In this document: piece by piece, positions 32,464 through 40,514 of the stretch
How the letters are laid out: every line of letters begins with the position of its first letter
Position numbering within the stretch: the first letter of the stretch is position 1
DNA from: Candidatus Cryptobacteroides excrementipullorum
Lineage (GTDB): Bacteria > Bacteroidota > Bacteroidia > Bacteroidales > UBA932
DNA length: 41,643 nucleotides
Reading direction: 5' to 3'
Assembly: GCA_017695065.1 (NCBI GenBank)
Contig: JADILZ010000067.1
Span: 1 to 41,643 of the forward strand
Position numbers and translations under genes: made by a program
The notes under the pieces: model-generated
What the model was told of the DNA's origin: nothing
Databases searched by the model: none
What the model saw: the letters and a program-made list of their open reading frames with translations, nothing else

Positions 32464-34833
32464 ATGAAACGGCTTTTCAGCAGAAACAGGTGGCTTAGCT
32501 CCACACTGAACATCATCGGACTCACAGTGGCTTTCACTGCGTTCATGGTGATAATGATACAGGTACGGTATGACTGGAGGTACGACAGGAACTACCCTGG
32601 GCACGAGAAAGTCTTCCGGCTCGAATTCGTCAATGACCCGTCCAACCTCGGGGCATACGGCATAACGATATGCCGGCCTTTCATCGAGTCGCTCAAGGGG
32701 ACGATTCCCCAGGTAGAGGAGCTCGGAGTGTACAGGTACTGGAAGAACTCCTCCTCGGAATGGTACAGGCAGGGCGATGAGCAGCAGGAGTACACCCTGG
32801 AATCCAGTGTCCTGGACACCTGTATGCTGAAAGTGTTCCCGTTTGAATTCACGGAAGGAGACCCGGCTGAATTCGCCAGGCCCGGGAGTATCATCATCGC
32901 AGAGTCTGTAGCGGATCGTCTCTTCCCCGGAGAAAGCCCTGCTGGAGAGACACTTATAGACAAATACTCCGGAGCAGAATACCGCATAGCCGCCGTTTAC
33001 AAGGATTTCCCCGAAAACAGCAGCGTGGCCAACGGTGCGCTGATACAGGTAGGCAACGACGACAGGAACAACACGAGCGAATGGTCTTACAACTGCTACA
33101 TGAAGCTGGCCGACCCTTCTGATGCCTCCCAGGTCGCCTCCCTGATCAAGGAAAAGCTGCTTGAATTCTTCGAGATAGACCCTGAATCCGAATACGGGAA
33201 AATGTTCGAGAACGGCGTCCGCATCACCAATCTCCATGATGCCTACTTCTCCAAAGACGTGAGCGGGGACACCATGGGGAAAGGGAACCGGTCCACGACC
33301 GGGACACTATTTGCCATCGGGCTTATAATCATCGCCATAGCCATTATCAATTTCATCAACATGGCAACTGCCTCGGTGCCTCTGATCATCAAGGACATAA
33401 ACACACGCAAGGTGCTTGGCTCCAACAGGTTATCCCTGGTCTGGAGACAGGTGAGCGAAGCTGTGGTGATTGCGGCGGCGGCATTCGGACTCGGCATCCT
33501 GGCACTCCATCTGATTTCCGGTACCTCATTCACATATTATATCTCCGGGTCGATGCGGGTCGCGGACAACGTCACTGTCATCCTGATCGGGGCTGCCGTG
33601 GCCTTGGTCTCATCTCTTGCGGCAGGTCTCTTCCCGGCAGTTTACAGCACATCCTTCCAGCCTGCACTGGTGCTGAAAGGGTCATTCTCCCTCTCGCCTA
33701 AAGGGAGGATGCTCAGAAGTGTCCTTGTGGGATTCCAGTTCATAGCCTCTTTCGTGCTGATAGCGATGGCATTGTACATCCAGGTGCAGACTTCTTTCAT
33801 GAAGAACAAGGACATGGGGTTCAAACGGGACCTGACAGTCGAATTCAGCTGCGGCTCCAGGATCGGCAGCATGGCTGACAGCTTCGAGCAGAAACTCAGG
33901 CAGAATCCTCATGTCAAGGATGTCACTTTCGCGGGCAACTGGCTGGTCTCCAATACGAAAATGGGATGGGGCCGCGAATTTGACGGACACAGGGTACAGC
34001 TGGACGTGCTGCCCGTATCTTCGGATTTCATAGATTTTTTCGGTATGACAATAAAGGAGGGTCGCAATTTCTCACCTTCCGATGACCTAGACCCGGACGG
34101 GACCTTCATCATGAACGAGCAGACCATGCTCAAGTTCCCGTTCCTCAAACTCGGGGCCAGGCTCCAGGGACACGCAGACGAACCGGCGGAGATAGTGGGG
34201 ATAGTGAAAGATTTCAATTTCAAGCCGTTGCATTACGGGATCGACCCGATTGCCCTGTATGTGTTCGGCTCCGACCCATGGTGGCCTCTGTCAGTAGTTT
34301 ATGCAAAGATAGACGGGGAGGACATTGCCGGGACATTCCAGTGGATACGGGACTGTATCGAAGAGTTCAACCCAGAAATCAACGGGAACGATGTCTATCT
34401 GAGGTTCATGGACGAGAGCATCGGACGGCTTTACGAGAAGGAGGAGAAGCTGAACAGCCTGATAGCCATCACAGCCATCCTGTCACTGGTCATCTCCCTG
34501 GTCGGCATTCTGGGCATAGTGAGCTTCGAGACTCAGTTCCGCCGCAAGGAGATAGCACTGAGGAAAGTCCACGGGGCCACTATCGGCATGATACTCAAGA
34601 TGCTTAACAGGCACTACATCATCATGACCCTGATATGTTTCGCAGTCTCTGTACCTGTCGCATATTCCATCATTAAGGCCTGGGTGAAAGGCTTCGCATA
34701 TCAGGCTCCGGTACCGGTCTGGATTTTCCTTTCGGCGCTTGCCGCCGTGCTGGCAGTCACTGTCCTGACCGTCACACTCCAGGCCAGAAGGGCGGCCAAC
34801 ACCAACCCAGTGGACTCATTGCACGACGAATGA
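32464..34833 (+). CDS. FtsX/MacB-type ABC transporter permease 6
   Basis: Permease of 789 residues, last of the array. The N-terminus MKRLFSRNRWLSSTLNIIGL leads into helix 1 and then WRYDRNYPGHEKVFRLEF, a segment it shares with permease 2. MacB-type periplasmic domain (SIIIAESVADRLFPGESPAG, VYKDFPENSSV), first core with IKDINTRKVLGSNRLSL, middle helix (FQFIASFVLIAMALYIQ), second periplasmic domain, last core with RRKEIALRKVHGATIGMIL, ending TNPVDSLHDE. Together with the ATPase gene it may be expressed from the 31321-31480 control region. It converges on the MATE remnant. Confidence 0.92.
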   Translation: MKRLFSRNRWLSSTLNIIGLTVAFTAFMVIMIQVRYDWRYDRNYPGHEKVFRLEFVNDPSNLGAYGITICRPFIESLKGTIPQVEELGVYRYWKNSSSEWYRQGDEQQEYTLESSVLDTCMLKVFPFEFTEGDPAEFARPGSIIIAESVADRLFPGESPAGETLIDKYSGAEYRIAAVYKDFPENSSVANGALIQVGNDDRNNTSEWSYNCYMKLADPSDASQVASLIKEKLLEFFEIDPESEYGKMFENGVRITNLHDAYFSKDVSGDTMGKGNRSTTGTLFAIGLIIIAIAIINFINMATASVPLIIKDINTRKVLGSNRLSLVWRQVSEAVVIAAAAFGLGILALHLISGTSFTYYISGSMRVADNVTVILIGAAVALVSSLAAGLFPAVYSTSFQPALVLKGSFSLSPKGRMLRSVLVGFQFIASFVLIAMALYIQVQTSFMKNKDMGFKRDLTVEFSCGSRIGSMADSFEQKLRQNPHVKDVTFAGNWLVSNTKMGWGREFDGHRVQLDVLPVSSDFIDFFGMTIKEGRNFSPSDDLDPDGTFIMNEQTMLKFPFLKLGARLQGHADEPAEIVGIVKDFNFKPLHYGIDPIALYVFGSDPWWPLSVVYAKIDGEDIAGTFQWIRDCIEEFNPEINGNDVYLRFMDESIGRLYEKEEKLNSLIAITAILSLVISLVGILGIVSFETQFRRKEIALRKVHGATIGMILKMLNRHYIIMTLICFAVSVPVAYSIIKAWVKGFAYQAPVPVWIFLSALAAVLAVTVLTVTLQARRAANTNPVDSLHDE

Positions 34834-34860
34834 TCCGGCAATCCTGCAAGACACCTGAGA

Positions 34861-35124
34861 TCAGAGTAACCTGCCCTGTCTTGCCATGCCACGATGCCGC
34901 ATCATGTTCAGGCCGAAAAGTACGGCTATTGTGACAGCGGTAAGCAGCTCGGACAGGCAAAGGGCAAGCCAGATACCATGTGTCCCCAGCAGTTCCGGAA
35001 GCAGCATAAAGCTCGGTATAAGGAAGATGAAACCGCGCAGAAGTGCCAGGACCGTAGCAGGGAAGACCCTTTCGAGGCTCTGGAAATAACCTATTACCGT
35101 TTTTTTACAGTATTCCTCCTGCAC
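34861..35124 (-). pseudogene. C-terminal fragment of a MATE-family transporter
   Basis: The open frame of 87 codons encodes only what looks like the last two helices of a MepA-like MATE protein: GYFQSLERVFPATVLALLRG, then FIFLIPSFMLLPELLGTHGIWLAL and a basic tail. In intact relatives YFQS lies deep in the C-terminal half. Here it is preceded by only about 12 unrelated residues and then non-coding DNA, so roughly the first 350 residues are gone. It is not a frameshifted piece of the intact MATE at 10801, which differs in sequence. It marks an old deletion between the permease array and the TauE/SafE gene. Confidence 0.7.
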
Positions 35125-35185
35125 TTGCTTGATAAAGATATATTGCCTATTTTCGTGTCCTCAACCACATTTTTCACTGGAACAG

Positions 35186-35902
35186 ATGCTTCAGGAAGCC
35201 ATACTGACAGTCGCCGGCATAGTGTCCGGCCTGCTTTCCGGGACCGTAGGTTTCGGCGGGAGCATGATCCTGCTCCCGGCAATCACCTCATTCTACGGCA
35301 TCGAAGTCGCAGTTCCCATGGCAACGGTCGCACAGCTGCTGAGCAACATCTTCCGCATGGGGGCAGGATTCTCTTCCATCCGCTGGAGGCAGGCAGGGCT
35401 TTTCCTGATACTCGCGGCACCTTTTACCATAGCCGGGTCGTACGGGTTCGTCGTTGTGCCCAAGGAAATGATGACAAGGGTGCTGTGCGTTTTCCTCATA
35501 TCGTTTGCCTTACTGGAGATATATGACAAGATAAGGCTGCCGCGATCCAGATGGACCATGATTGCAGGAGGCGGAGTCTCTGGTGTCATCAACGGGCTGC
35601 TGTGTCTCTCCGGACCGGTAAGCAGTGCAGTGTTCCTCACCCTCGGCCTCTCCCCTGTCGCATATATCGCCACCGAAGCCGCTTCAGCCACAGTCATGCA
35701 TGTGATACAGCTCGTCATGTACGGGGAATTCGGGCTGCTCGGCAGTCAGATCATAACCGGAGGCTTATATACCGGCATTGCGATGGCCCTGGGCAACTAT
35801 GTGGCTATGAAACGGATAAAGAGTATCAAGAGGAAAAGCTACCGGAAGATTGTGGCAGCAGTCATGATACTGGCGTCGGTCTGGCTTTTCCTGTCGGTAT
35901 GA
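35186..35902 (+). CDS. TauE/SafE (TSUP)-family membrane permease
   Basis: Integral membrane protein of 238 residues with about eight helices in two repeated halves. The N-terminal half carries GIVSGLLSGTVGFGGSMILLPAI and the second GGGVSGVINGLLCLSGPVSSAVFL, the glycine-rich openings typical of the TSUP family. Members export sulfite or sulfonates or move other anions; the substrate here is unknown. The ATG at 35186 (MLQEAILTVAG) is chosen because the longer form from 35129 adds a non-family leader. It converges on hydE after 60 bp. No clear promoter; TATTTTCG at 35149-35156 is an imperfect -7 box. Confidence 0.88.
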   Translation: MLQEAILTVAGIVSGLLSGTVGFGGSMILLPAITSFYGIEVAVPMATVAQLLSNIFRMGAGFSSIRWRQAGLFLILAAPFTIAGSYGFVVVPKEMMTRVLCVFLISFALLEIYDKIRLPRSRWTMIAGGGVSGVINGLLCLSGPVSSAVFLTLGLSPVAYIATEAASATVMHVIQLVMYGEFGLLGSQIITGGLYTGIAMALGNYVAMKRIKSIKRKSYRKIVAAVMILASVWLFLSV

Positions 35903-35962
35903 CAAATCCCCCATTTCCGGAAGAGAGCCATCCTTAGCCGGAAGCCAAGGCACAGGACAGGG

Positions 35963-37084
35963 TCATGCTTCAGATAACAATATCCTGTAACCGATGTCTT
36001 CCAGCCTGATTCTCAATTCGTCAAGGCCTTCGGCCGATTCAGCCCCGTATGCAACCTTCCCGTCATAAAGGGAATAGTCGTCCCGTACTGACGGCGGTGA
36101 AAGGTTGGGCATGACGACATTGGCACCGGCCAGGATTCCCCGTTCGTGCCCGTCAGGGTAGAAAGTGGCAAGAGCGGTAGTGGCCGGGATGAAGGCATCA
36201 GGAAACATAAGACGGAAGATGGAAATCAGTTTCAGGGTCATTTCTCCGGCATCCCATTCCGGAAGCGGGACATGGAACGTATCCTCCACGCCTCCTGCCA
36301 CGGAATATGCCTTTGCCCGGCGGGCTCCTGCAAAGGGTGTGTCCCTGTGCGGTATGAACGGGCCTATCCCTATCATCTCCGGCCTGAACCTGGCCATGTA
36401 AAGGATGTCATCCACTATATTCCCTATACTCTGGTACGGGCTTCCCACCATTATCCCCGTCCCTGTCATATAGCCCATATCTTTCAGCATGTCAAGGCAA
36501 TGAAGTCTGTTGGAAAGAGACATCCCGGGGGGATGCAGCCTGGAATAATGTACCGGATCGCGAGTCTCATGCCGGAGCAGATACCTGGTGGCGCCGGCCT
36601 CACGGAACATCCTGTAGCCTTCTTCCGAACGTTCCCCCAGAGACAGTGCCACGGCACAATCCGGGAACTCGCTGCGGATAGCGGAGCAGAGCCCGGCTAT
36701 GTCCCTGTCCGCTGAATCAGGAAGCTCCCCTCCCTGCAGGACGAACGTACGGAATCCGGAGGCATATCCCCTCCGGCAACAGCCGAGAATCTCGCTGCGG
36801 GTCAGCCTGTACCTTGTCACCCTGCCGTTGCTTCTGCGGATCCCGCAATAGAAGCAGTCATTCCTGCAGATATTTGTTATCTCTACCAGACCGCGTATAT
36901 GGATACCGTTCCCGAACCTGCGGACAGAAGCCTCCCGGGCGGCTTCGTGGAGCAGACTGACAGCATTCCTGTCATGGCACAGAAGCACTTCCCTGTACTC
37001 TTGAGCATCCGGAATCTCGTTTCTCTGGAGTTTCAGAATCAGATTCCGGACCTTCCCTGATGTATTTTTCTTTCTGTTGGGCAT
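35963..37084 (-). CDS. hydE: [FeFe]-hydrogenase H-cluster radical SAM maturase HydE
   Basis: Radical S-adenosylmethionine enzyme of 373 residues in the H-cluster assembly pathway, in which HydE acts between HydG and HydF. The [4Fe-4S]/SAM site is visible as CRNDCFYCG (CxxxCxxC) after RGLVEITNI, near residues 68-76. Further family segments are GFRTFVLQGGE, GTGIMVGSPYQ, GIGPFIPHRDTPFAG and the C-terminal NLSPPSVRDDYSLYDGK. The ATG at 37084 is chosen because it lies 25 bp after a perfect -7 box. The longer reading frame to 37204 would run through that promoter. Divergent from hydG. Confidence 0.95.
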   Translation of the reverse strand: MPNRKKNTSGKVRNLILKLQRNEIPDAQEYREVLLCHDRNAVSLLHEAAREASVRRFGNGIHIRGLVEITNICRNDCFYCGIRRSNGRVTRYRLTRSEILGCCRRGYASGFRTFVLQGGELPDSADRDIAGLCSAIRSEFPDCAVALSLGERSEEGYRMFREAGATRYLLRHETRDPVHYSRLHPPGMSLSNRLHCLDMLKDMGYMTGTGIMVGSPYQSIGNIVDDILYMARFRPEMIGIGPFIPHRDTPFAGARRAKAYSVAGGVEDTFHVPLPEWDAGEMTLKLISIFRLMFPDAFIPATTALATFYPDGHERGILAGANVVMPNLSPPSVRDDYSLYDGKVAYGAESAEGLDELRIRLEDIGYRILLSEA

Positions 37085-37109
37085 AGCGGTAAAGCGGAGT
37101 CCCGCTCTG

Positions 37110-37117
37110 CAAAAATA
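37110..37117 (-). promoter_or_regulatory. -7 promoter element of hydE
   Basis: Minus-strand TATTTTTG, an exact TAnnTTTG match, 25 bp before the hydE ATG. No good -33 box. A short hairpin AGCGG-AGTC-CCGCT lies in the leader at 37092-37105. Confidence 0.5.
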
Positions 37118-37145
37118 CTGTTTTTCTCTGTTTTCCGTTCTTTTT

Positions 37146-37177
37146 CTTGCTCTTGTCAGAAGCCTGATATATTTTTG
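37146..37177 (+). promoter_or_regulatory. Promoter of the hydG-hydF operon
   Basis: CTTG (37146-37149), 20-bp spacer, TATTTTTG (37170-37177): exact -7 box and one mismatch at -33. It lies 31 bp before the hydG ATG. The divergent hydE -7 box is about 50 bp away, with the same TATTTTTG sequence. Confidence 0.6.
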
Positions 37178-37208
37178 GAAAACGAAAAAGAAATATAACC
37201 GCATACTG

Positions 37209-38657
37209 ATGGGACACTATTTTGATACCGCTTCTCCAAAAGCGGAAGAATTCATCTGCCATGAGGAAATCGCCGAGACCCTGGAATACGCAGGGGCACA
37301 CAGGAACGACAGGAAACTTGTAGAGGAGATCCTTGACAAAGCCGCCGGATGCAAGGGACTTACACACAGGGAAGCGGCAGTGCTGGCGGAATGTGACGAG
37401 CCTGACCTGGTCGGGAAGATATTCGGCCTGGCAAGGGAAATAAAGAAGAAGTTCTACGGCAACAGGATAGTGATGTTCGCCCCGCTTTACCTGTCAGACT
37501 GGTGTGTAAACGGATGCACATATTGTCCTTACCATCTGAAAAACAAACACATACCACGCAAGATGCTCTCCCAGGAGGAAATCCGGAGAGAAGTGATAGC
37601 GCTGCAGGACATGGGACACAAGCGGCTTGCGGTGGAATCAGGGGAGGACCCTGTACATACACCTCTGGAATATATCCTTGAATCCATCAGGACCATATAC
37701 GGGACGCGGCACAGGAACGGGGCTATCCGCAGGGTGAACGTCAACATTGCCGCCACCACGGTGGAGAACTACAGGAAACTGAAAGAGGCCGGCATAGGCA
37801 CATACATACTTTTCCAGGAGACATACAACAGAAAGGCCTACGAGGCGCTCCATCCCTACGGACCAAAGAGCGACTACGCCTGGCACACGGAAGCCATGGA
37901 CAGGGCCATGGAGGGAGGGATAGACGATGTAGGCATCGGGGTGCTGTTCGGACTCGACACCTACAGGTACGACCTCGTGGGTCTCCTGATGCATGCCGAG
38001 CATCTGGAAGCGAGGTTCGGCACCGGACCGCATACGATAAGCGTACCGAGGATATGCCCGGCAGACGGCATTGACACGAAGGACTTCCCGGATGCGGTAC
38101 CGGACGAGGTGTTCTGCAGGATAGTGGCCGTCATCAGGCTCGCTGTCCCCTACACCGGAATGATAATCTCCACCAGGGAATCCCGGGAAGTGAGGGAAAA
38201 GGTGCTGGAGCTCGGGATATCACAGATAAGCGGCGGGTCAAGGACGAGCGTCGGAGGATATGCCGGTGAGGCTTACGGCGCCGCAGGGACCGGGACGGCA
38301 GAAGAGGACAGCGCGCAATTCGACATAAGTGACAGGAGAAGCCTGGATGAAATAGTCTTCTGGCTGCTGGAAATGGGGCACATACCGAGCTTCTGCACGG
38401 CATGTTACCGGGAAGGCAGGACAGGAGACAGGTTCATGTCCCTGGTCAAGAGAGGAAAGATAGCCGACTGCTGCCAGCCCAACGCCCTGATGACCCTGAT
38501 GGAATACCTCCAGGACTATGCCTCCGCCGGCACCAGAAAGCTGGGCCTCGAAATCATAGGGAAGGAGCTCCGGAACATCAGGAACGACAAGGTGAGGGAG
38601 CTGACTGAAAGACATCTGAAGGACATTGAGGCAGGCATACGCGATTTCAGGTTCTGA
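37209..38657 (+). CDS. hydG: [FeFe]-hydrogenase H-cluster radical SAM maturase HydG
   Basis: Tyrosine lyase of 482 residues that makes the CO and cyanide ligands of the H-cluster. The SAM cluster motif is CVNGCTYCPY (CxxxCxxC) near residue 100. The C-terminal site for the second cluster is CTACYREGRTGDRFM, followed 22 residues after the second Cys by C in CQPNA, matching the HydG CxxCx22C pattern that separates it from ThiH. The ATG at 37209 is downstream of the predicted promoter; the frame upstream (from 37077) is unlike HydG. hydF begins 19 bp after the stop. Confidence 0.96.
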   Translation: MGHYFDTASPKAEEFICHEEIAETLEYAGAHRNDRKLVEEILDKAAGCKGLTHREAAVLAECDEPDLVGKIFGLAREIKKKFYGNRIVMFAPLYLSDWCVNGCTYCPYHLKNKHIPRKMLSQEEIRREVIALQDMGHKRLAVESGEDPVHTPLEYILESIRTIYGTRHRNGAIRRVNVNIAATTVENYRKLKEAGIGTYILFQETYNRKAYEALHPYGPKSDYAWHTEAMDRAMEGGIDDVGIGVLFGLDTYRYDLVGLLMHAEHLEARFGTGPHTISVPRICPADGIDTKDFPDAVPDEVFCRIVAVIRLAVPYTGMIISTRESREVREKVLELGISQISGGSRTSVGGYAGEAYGAAGTGTAEEDSAQFDISDRRSLDEIVFWLLEMGHIPSFCTACYREGRTGDRFMSLVKRGKIADCCQPNALMTLMEYLQDYASAGTRKLGLEIIGKELRNIRNDKVRELTERHLKDIEAGIRDFRF

Positions 38658-38676
38658 CATCAAAAAGACTGAAGTA

Positions 38677-39885
38677 ATGATAAAGACCCCCAGCTCAGAA
38701 AGGCTCCATATAGCGATAACCGGGAAATGCAATACAGGAAAATCCTCTCTCATGAACGCACTGACCGGACAGAAGACAGCCATTGTTTCCGACATCCCGG
38801 GCACAACGGCCGACCCTGTGAGGAAAGCCATGGAAATCCCCGGCATCGGCCCGTGTCTTTTCATTGACACGGCAGGATTCGATGACAGCGGCACGGCACT
38901 CGGGAGAAAGCGTACCGGGCTTTCAGCCAAGGCCCTGGAATCGGCAGACATAGCCATCATGATCTTCAGGGACTGCGACAATGCAGAAAAGGAATGGTAC
39001 GGGAGAATGACACGGGATGGTATCCCTGTAATCCCTGTAATCGGGAAGGCTGACCTCCACGGCGGCACAGGAAAGGATGCGGCCGTTGAGGAGGAAGTCC
39101 GGAAGCTGTGCGGAGAAAGCCCTGTCATGGCCAGTGCAGCCACCCTGCAGGGTATTGACTTGCTGTTCAGGGCAATACTGGAGAAAATCCCCGGAGAATT
39201 CGGAAGCCGCACCATCACAGGTGACCTGGTGAAAGAGGGGGATACGATACTGCTTGTGATGCCTCAGGACGGCCTTGCCCCGAAAGGCAGGCTCATATTG
39301 CCACAGGTGCAGGTCATCCGCGAACTGCTCGACAGGAAATGCACCGCTGTAAGCTGTACGCCGGACACCATGGGGAAGGCCCTTGCGTCCCTTGCCTGCC
39401 CGCCAGGACTGATAATAACCGACTCGCAGGCATTTGAGGAGGTGGCGGGGATGAAGCCTGAAGGCAGCCGGCTCACTTCGTTTTCAATACTGTTCGCAGG
39501 CTACAAGGGAGACATACGGGTTTTCAGGGAAGGGGCGGAAGCACTGGGAAGGCTGGGAGAAAAATCCAGGGTGCTCATCGCGGAAGCATGCACGCACGCC
39601 CCGGCCGGGGAAGACATAGGCAGGGTCAGGATACCGGCTCTGCTCCGCCGGCGTTTCGGACAGGGGCTCCGGACAGAGGTCGTCTCAGGCAAGGATTTCC
39701 CGGACGACCTTTCCGGCTATGACATCGTGATCCACTGCGGAGCGTGCATGTTCAACCGCAGGTACGTCCTCAGCCGTATTGCCTCCGCGGAAAGGCAGCA
39801 CGTACCCATCACCAACTACGGCATGGCGATAGCCTGGCTGAAAGGGATTCTCGGCAAGGTGACATTCCCCGGCACGGACCGTTGA
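38677..39885 (+). CDS. hydF: [FeFe]-hydrogenase H-cluster maturation GTPase HydF
   Basis: Scaffold GTPase of 402 residues that carries the two-iron precursor to the hydrogenase. Motifs: P-loop GKCNTGKSS (about residues 14-22), G3 DTAGFDD, and the C-terminal cluster ligands CTH and HCGAC (CxH...HCxxC). The usual base-recognition motif NKxD reads GKAD in VIPVIGKADL, so the Asn is lost. SAATLQGIDLL occupies the G5 position. The start is at the ATG 38677 (MIKTPSSERLHIAITG). A longer frame begins with TTG inside hydG. Converges with the HydC-like gene (12-bp gap). Confidence 0.95.
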   Translation: MIKTPSSERLHIAITGKCNTGKSSLMNALTGQKTAIVSDIPGTTADPVRKAMEIPGIGPCLFIDTAGFDDSGTALGRKRTGLSAKALESADIAIMIFRDCDNAEKEWYGRMTRDGIPVIPVIGKADLHGGTGKDAAVEEEVRKLCGESPVMASAATLQGIDLLFRAILEKIPGEFGSRTITGDLVKEGDTILLVMPQDGLAPKGRLILPQVQVIRELLDRKCTAVSCTPDTMGKALASLACPPGLIITDSQAFEEVAGMKPEGSRLTSFSILFAGYKGDIRVFREGAEALGRLGEKSRVLIAEACTHAPAGEDIGRVRIPALLRRRFGQGLRTEVVSGKDFPDDLSGYDIVIHCGACMFNRRYVLSRIASAERQHVPITNYGMAIAWLKGILGKVTFPGTDR

Positions 39886-39897
39886 GCCTTTGGAGAT

Positions 39898-40374
39898 TCA
39901 TTCCAGCTCGTCCAGGATCCGCTTCACATCCACAGGCTGGAGACGTCCATACACCTTGTCCCCTATCATGACCACAGGAGCAAGGCCGCATGCCCCCACG
40001 CACCGGAGGCAGTCGAGGGAGAATTTACCGTCAGGGGTAGTCTGCCCTACATCTATTCCGAGCACACGCTTGAATTCCTCGAGAAGCTTCTCCGAGCCCC
40101 TCACATAGCACGCAGTCCCCATGCACACGGAAATCGGGTATTTTCCCTTGGCAGTCATGGTGAAGAACGCATAGAAAGTAACCACACCATAGACTCGGGA
40201 CACGGGGATGCCCAGTCGGGCCGCTATCAGGCGCTGCATATCTTCCGGGAGATAGCCCATAAGATGCTGGGCCTCATGAAGTATGTTTATGAGTTCGCCA
40301 GGGCTGTTCCCATGACGGGAACAGATTTCATCCACTTTGGCTGAAATGTCACAAGGAAGTTTTATATCTGACAT
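39898..40374 (-). CDS. NuoE/HydC-like [2Fe-2S] subunit
   Basis: Thioredoxin-fold ferredoxin of 158 residues related to NuoE and to the HydC subunit of NAD-linked hydrogenases. The [2Fe-2S] ligands are visible as CMGTAC (CxxxxC) and, 40 residues on, CVGAC (CxxxC). The N-terminal helical part has the NuoE pattern (LINILHEAQHLMGYLPEDMQ and YGVVTFYAFF). It lies downstream of the hydrogenase gene on the same strand, so it is probably the electron-entry subunit of a multimeric bifurcating complex. The flavin subunit (NuoF/HydB) would have to lie elsewhere. The 140-bp gap before it contains repeat A. Confidence 0.93.
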   Translation of the reverse strand: MSDIKLPCDISAKVDEICSRHGNSPGELINILHEAQHLMGYLPEDMQRLIAARLGIPVSRVYGVVTFYAFFTMTAKGKYPISVCMGTACYVRGSEKLLEEFKRVLGIDVGQTTPDGKFSLDCLRCVGACGLAPVVMIGDKVYGRLQPVDVKRILDELE

Positions 40375-40392
40375 GGCAATGAATTTTAGGGT

Positions 40393-40493
40393 TAACGTCA
40401 GTTCGATGAATTACATTCCTCCGGCTCCGGCGCAGCTCATGTTTCCCTCCGGAAACCTCTCCGGCGCTCCGGTGCGGCCCTGAAGGGCTCTGC
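40393..40493 (+). repeat. Dispersed intergenic repeat A, copy 2, between hydA and the HydC-like gene
   Basis: Both blocks of repeat A are present: 40393-40414 (20 of 22 bases as at 18382-18403) and 40465-40493 (as at 18467-18495, containing CTCCGGTGCGGCCCTGAAGG). Between them GTTTCC-CTCC-GGAAAC (40441-40456) is a perfect hairpin. There is no gene in the 140-bp gap. Confidence 0.65.
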
Positions 40494-40514
40494 CGCAAGT
40501 CTCCCCCTGCCCCA

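Noticed and set aside
35183..35196. ACAGATGCTTCAGG at the TauE/SafE start as a further copy of the 32217-32387 motif
   Set aside because: Only 14 bases match and they include the start codon; one match of this size may be coincidence, so it is only mentioned with the inverted-repeat finding.
37077..37208. N-terminal extension of HydG by 44 codons
   Set aside because: It would start upstream of the predicted promoter, is unlike HydG, and overlaps the hydE promoter region.
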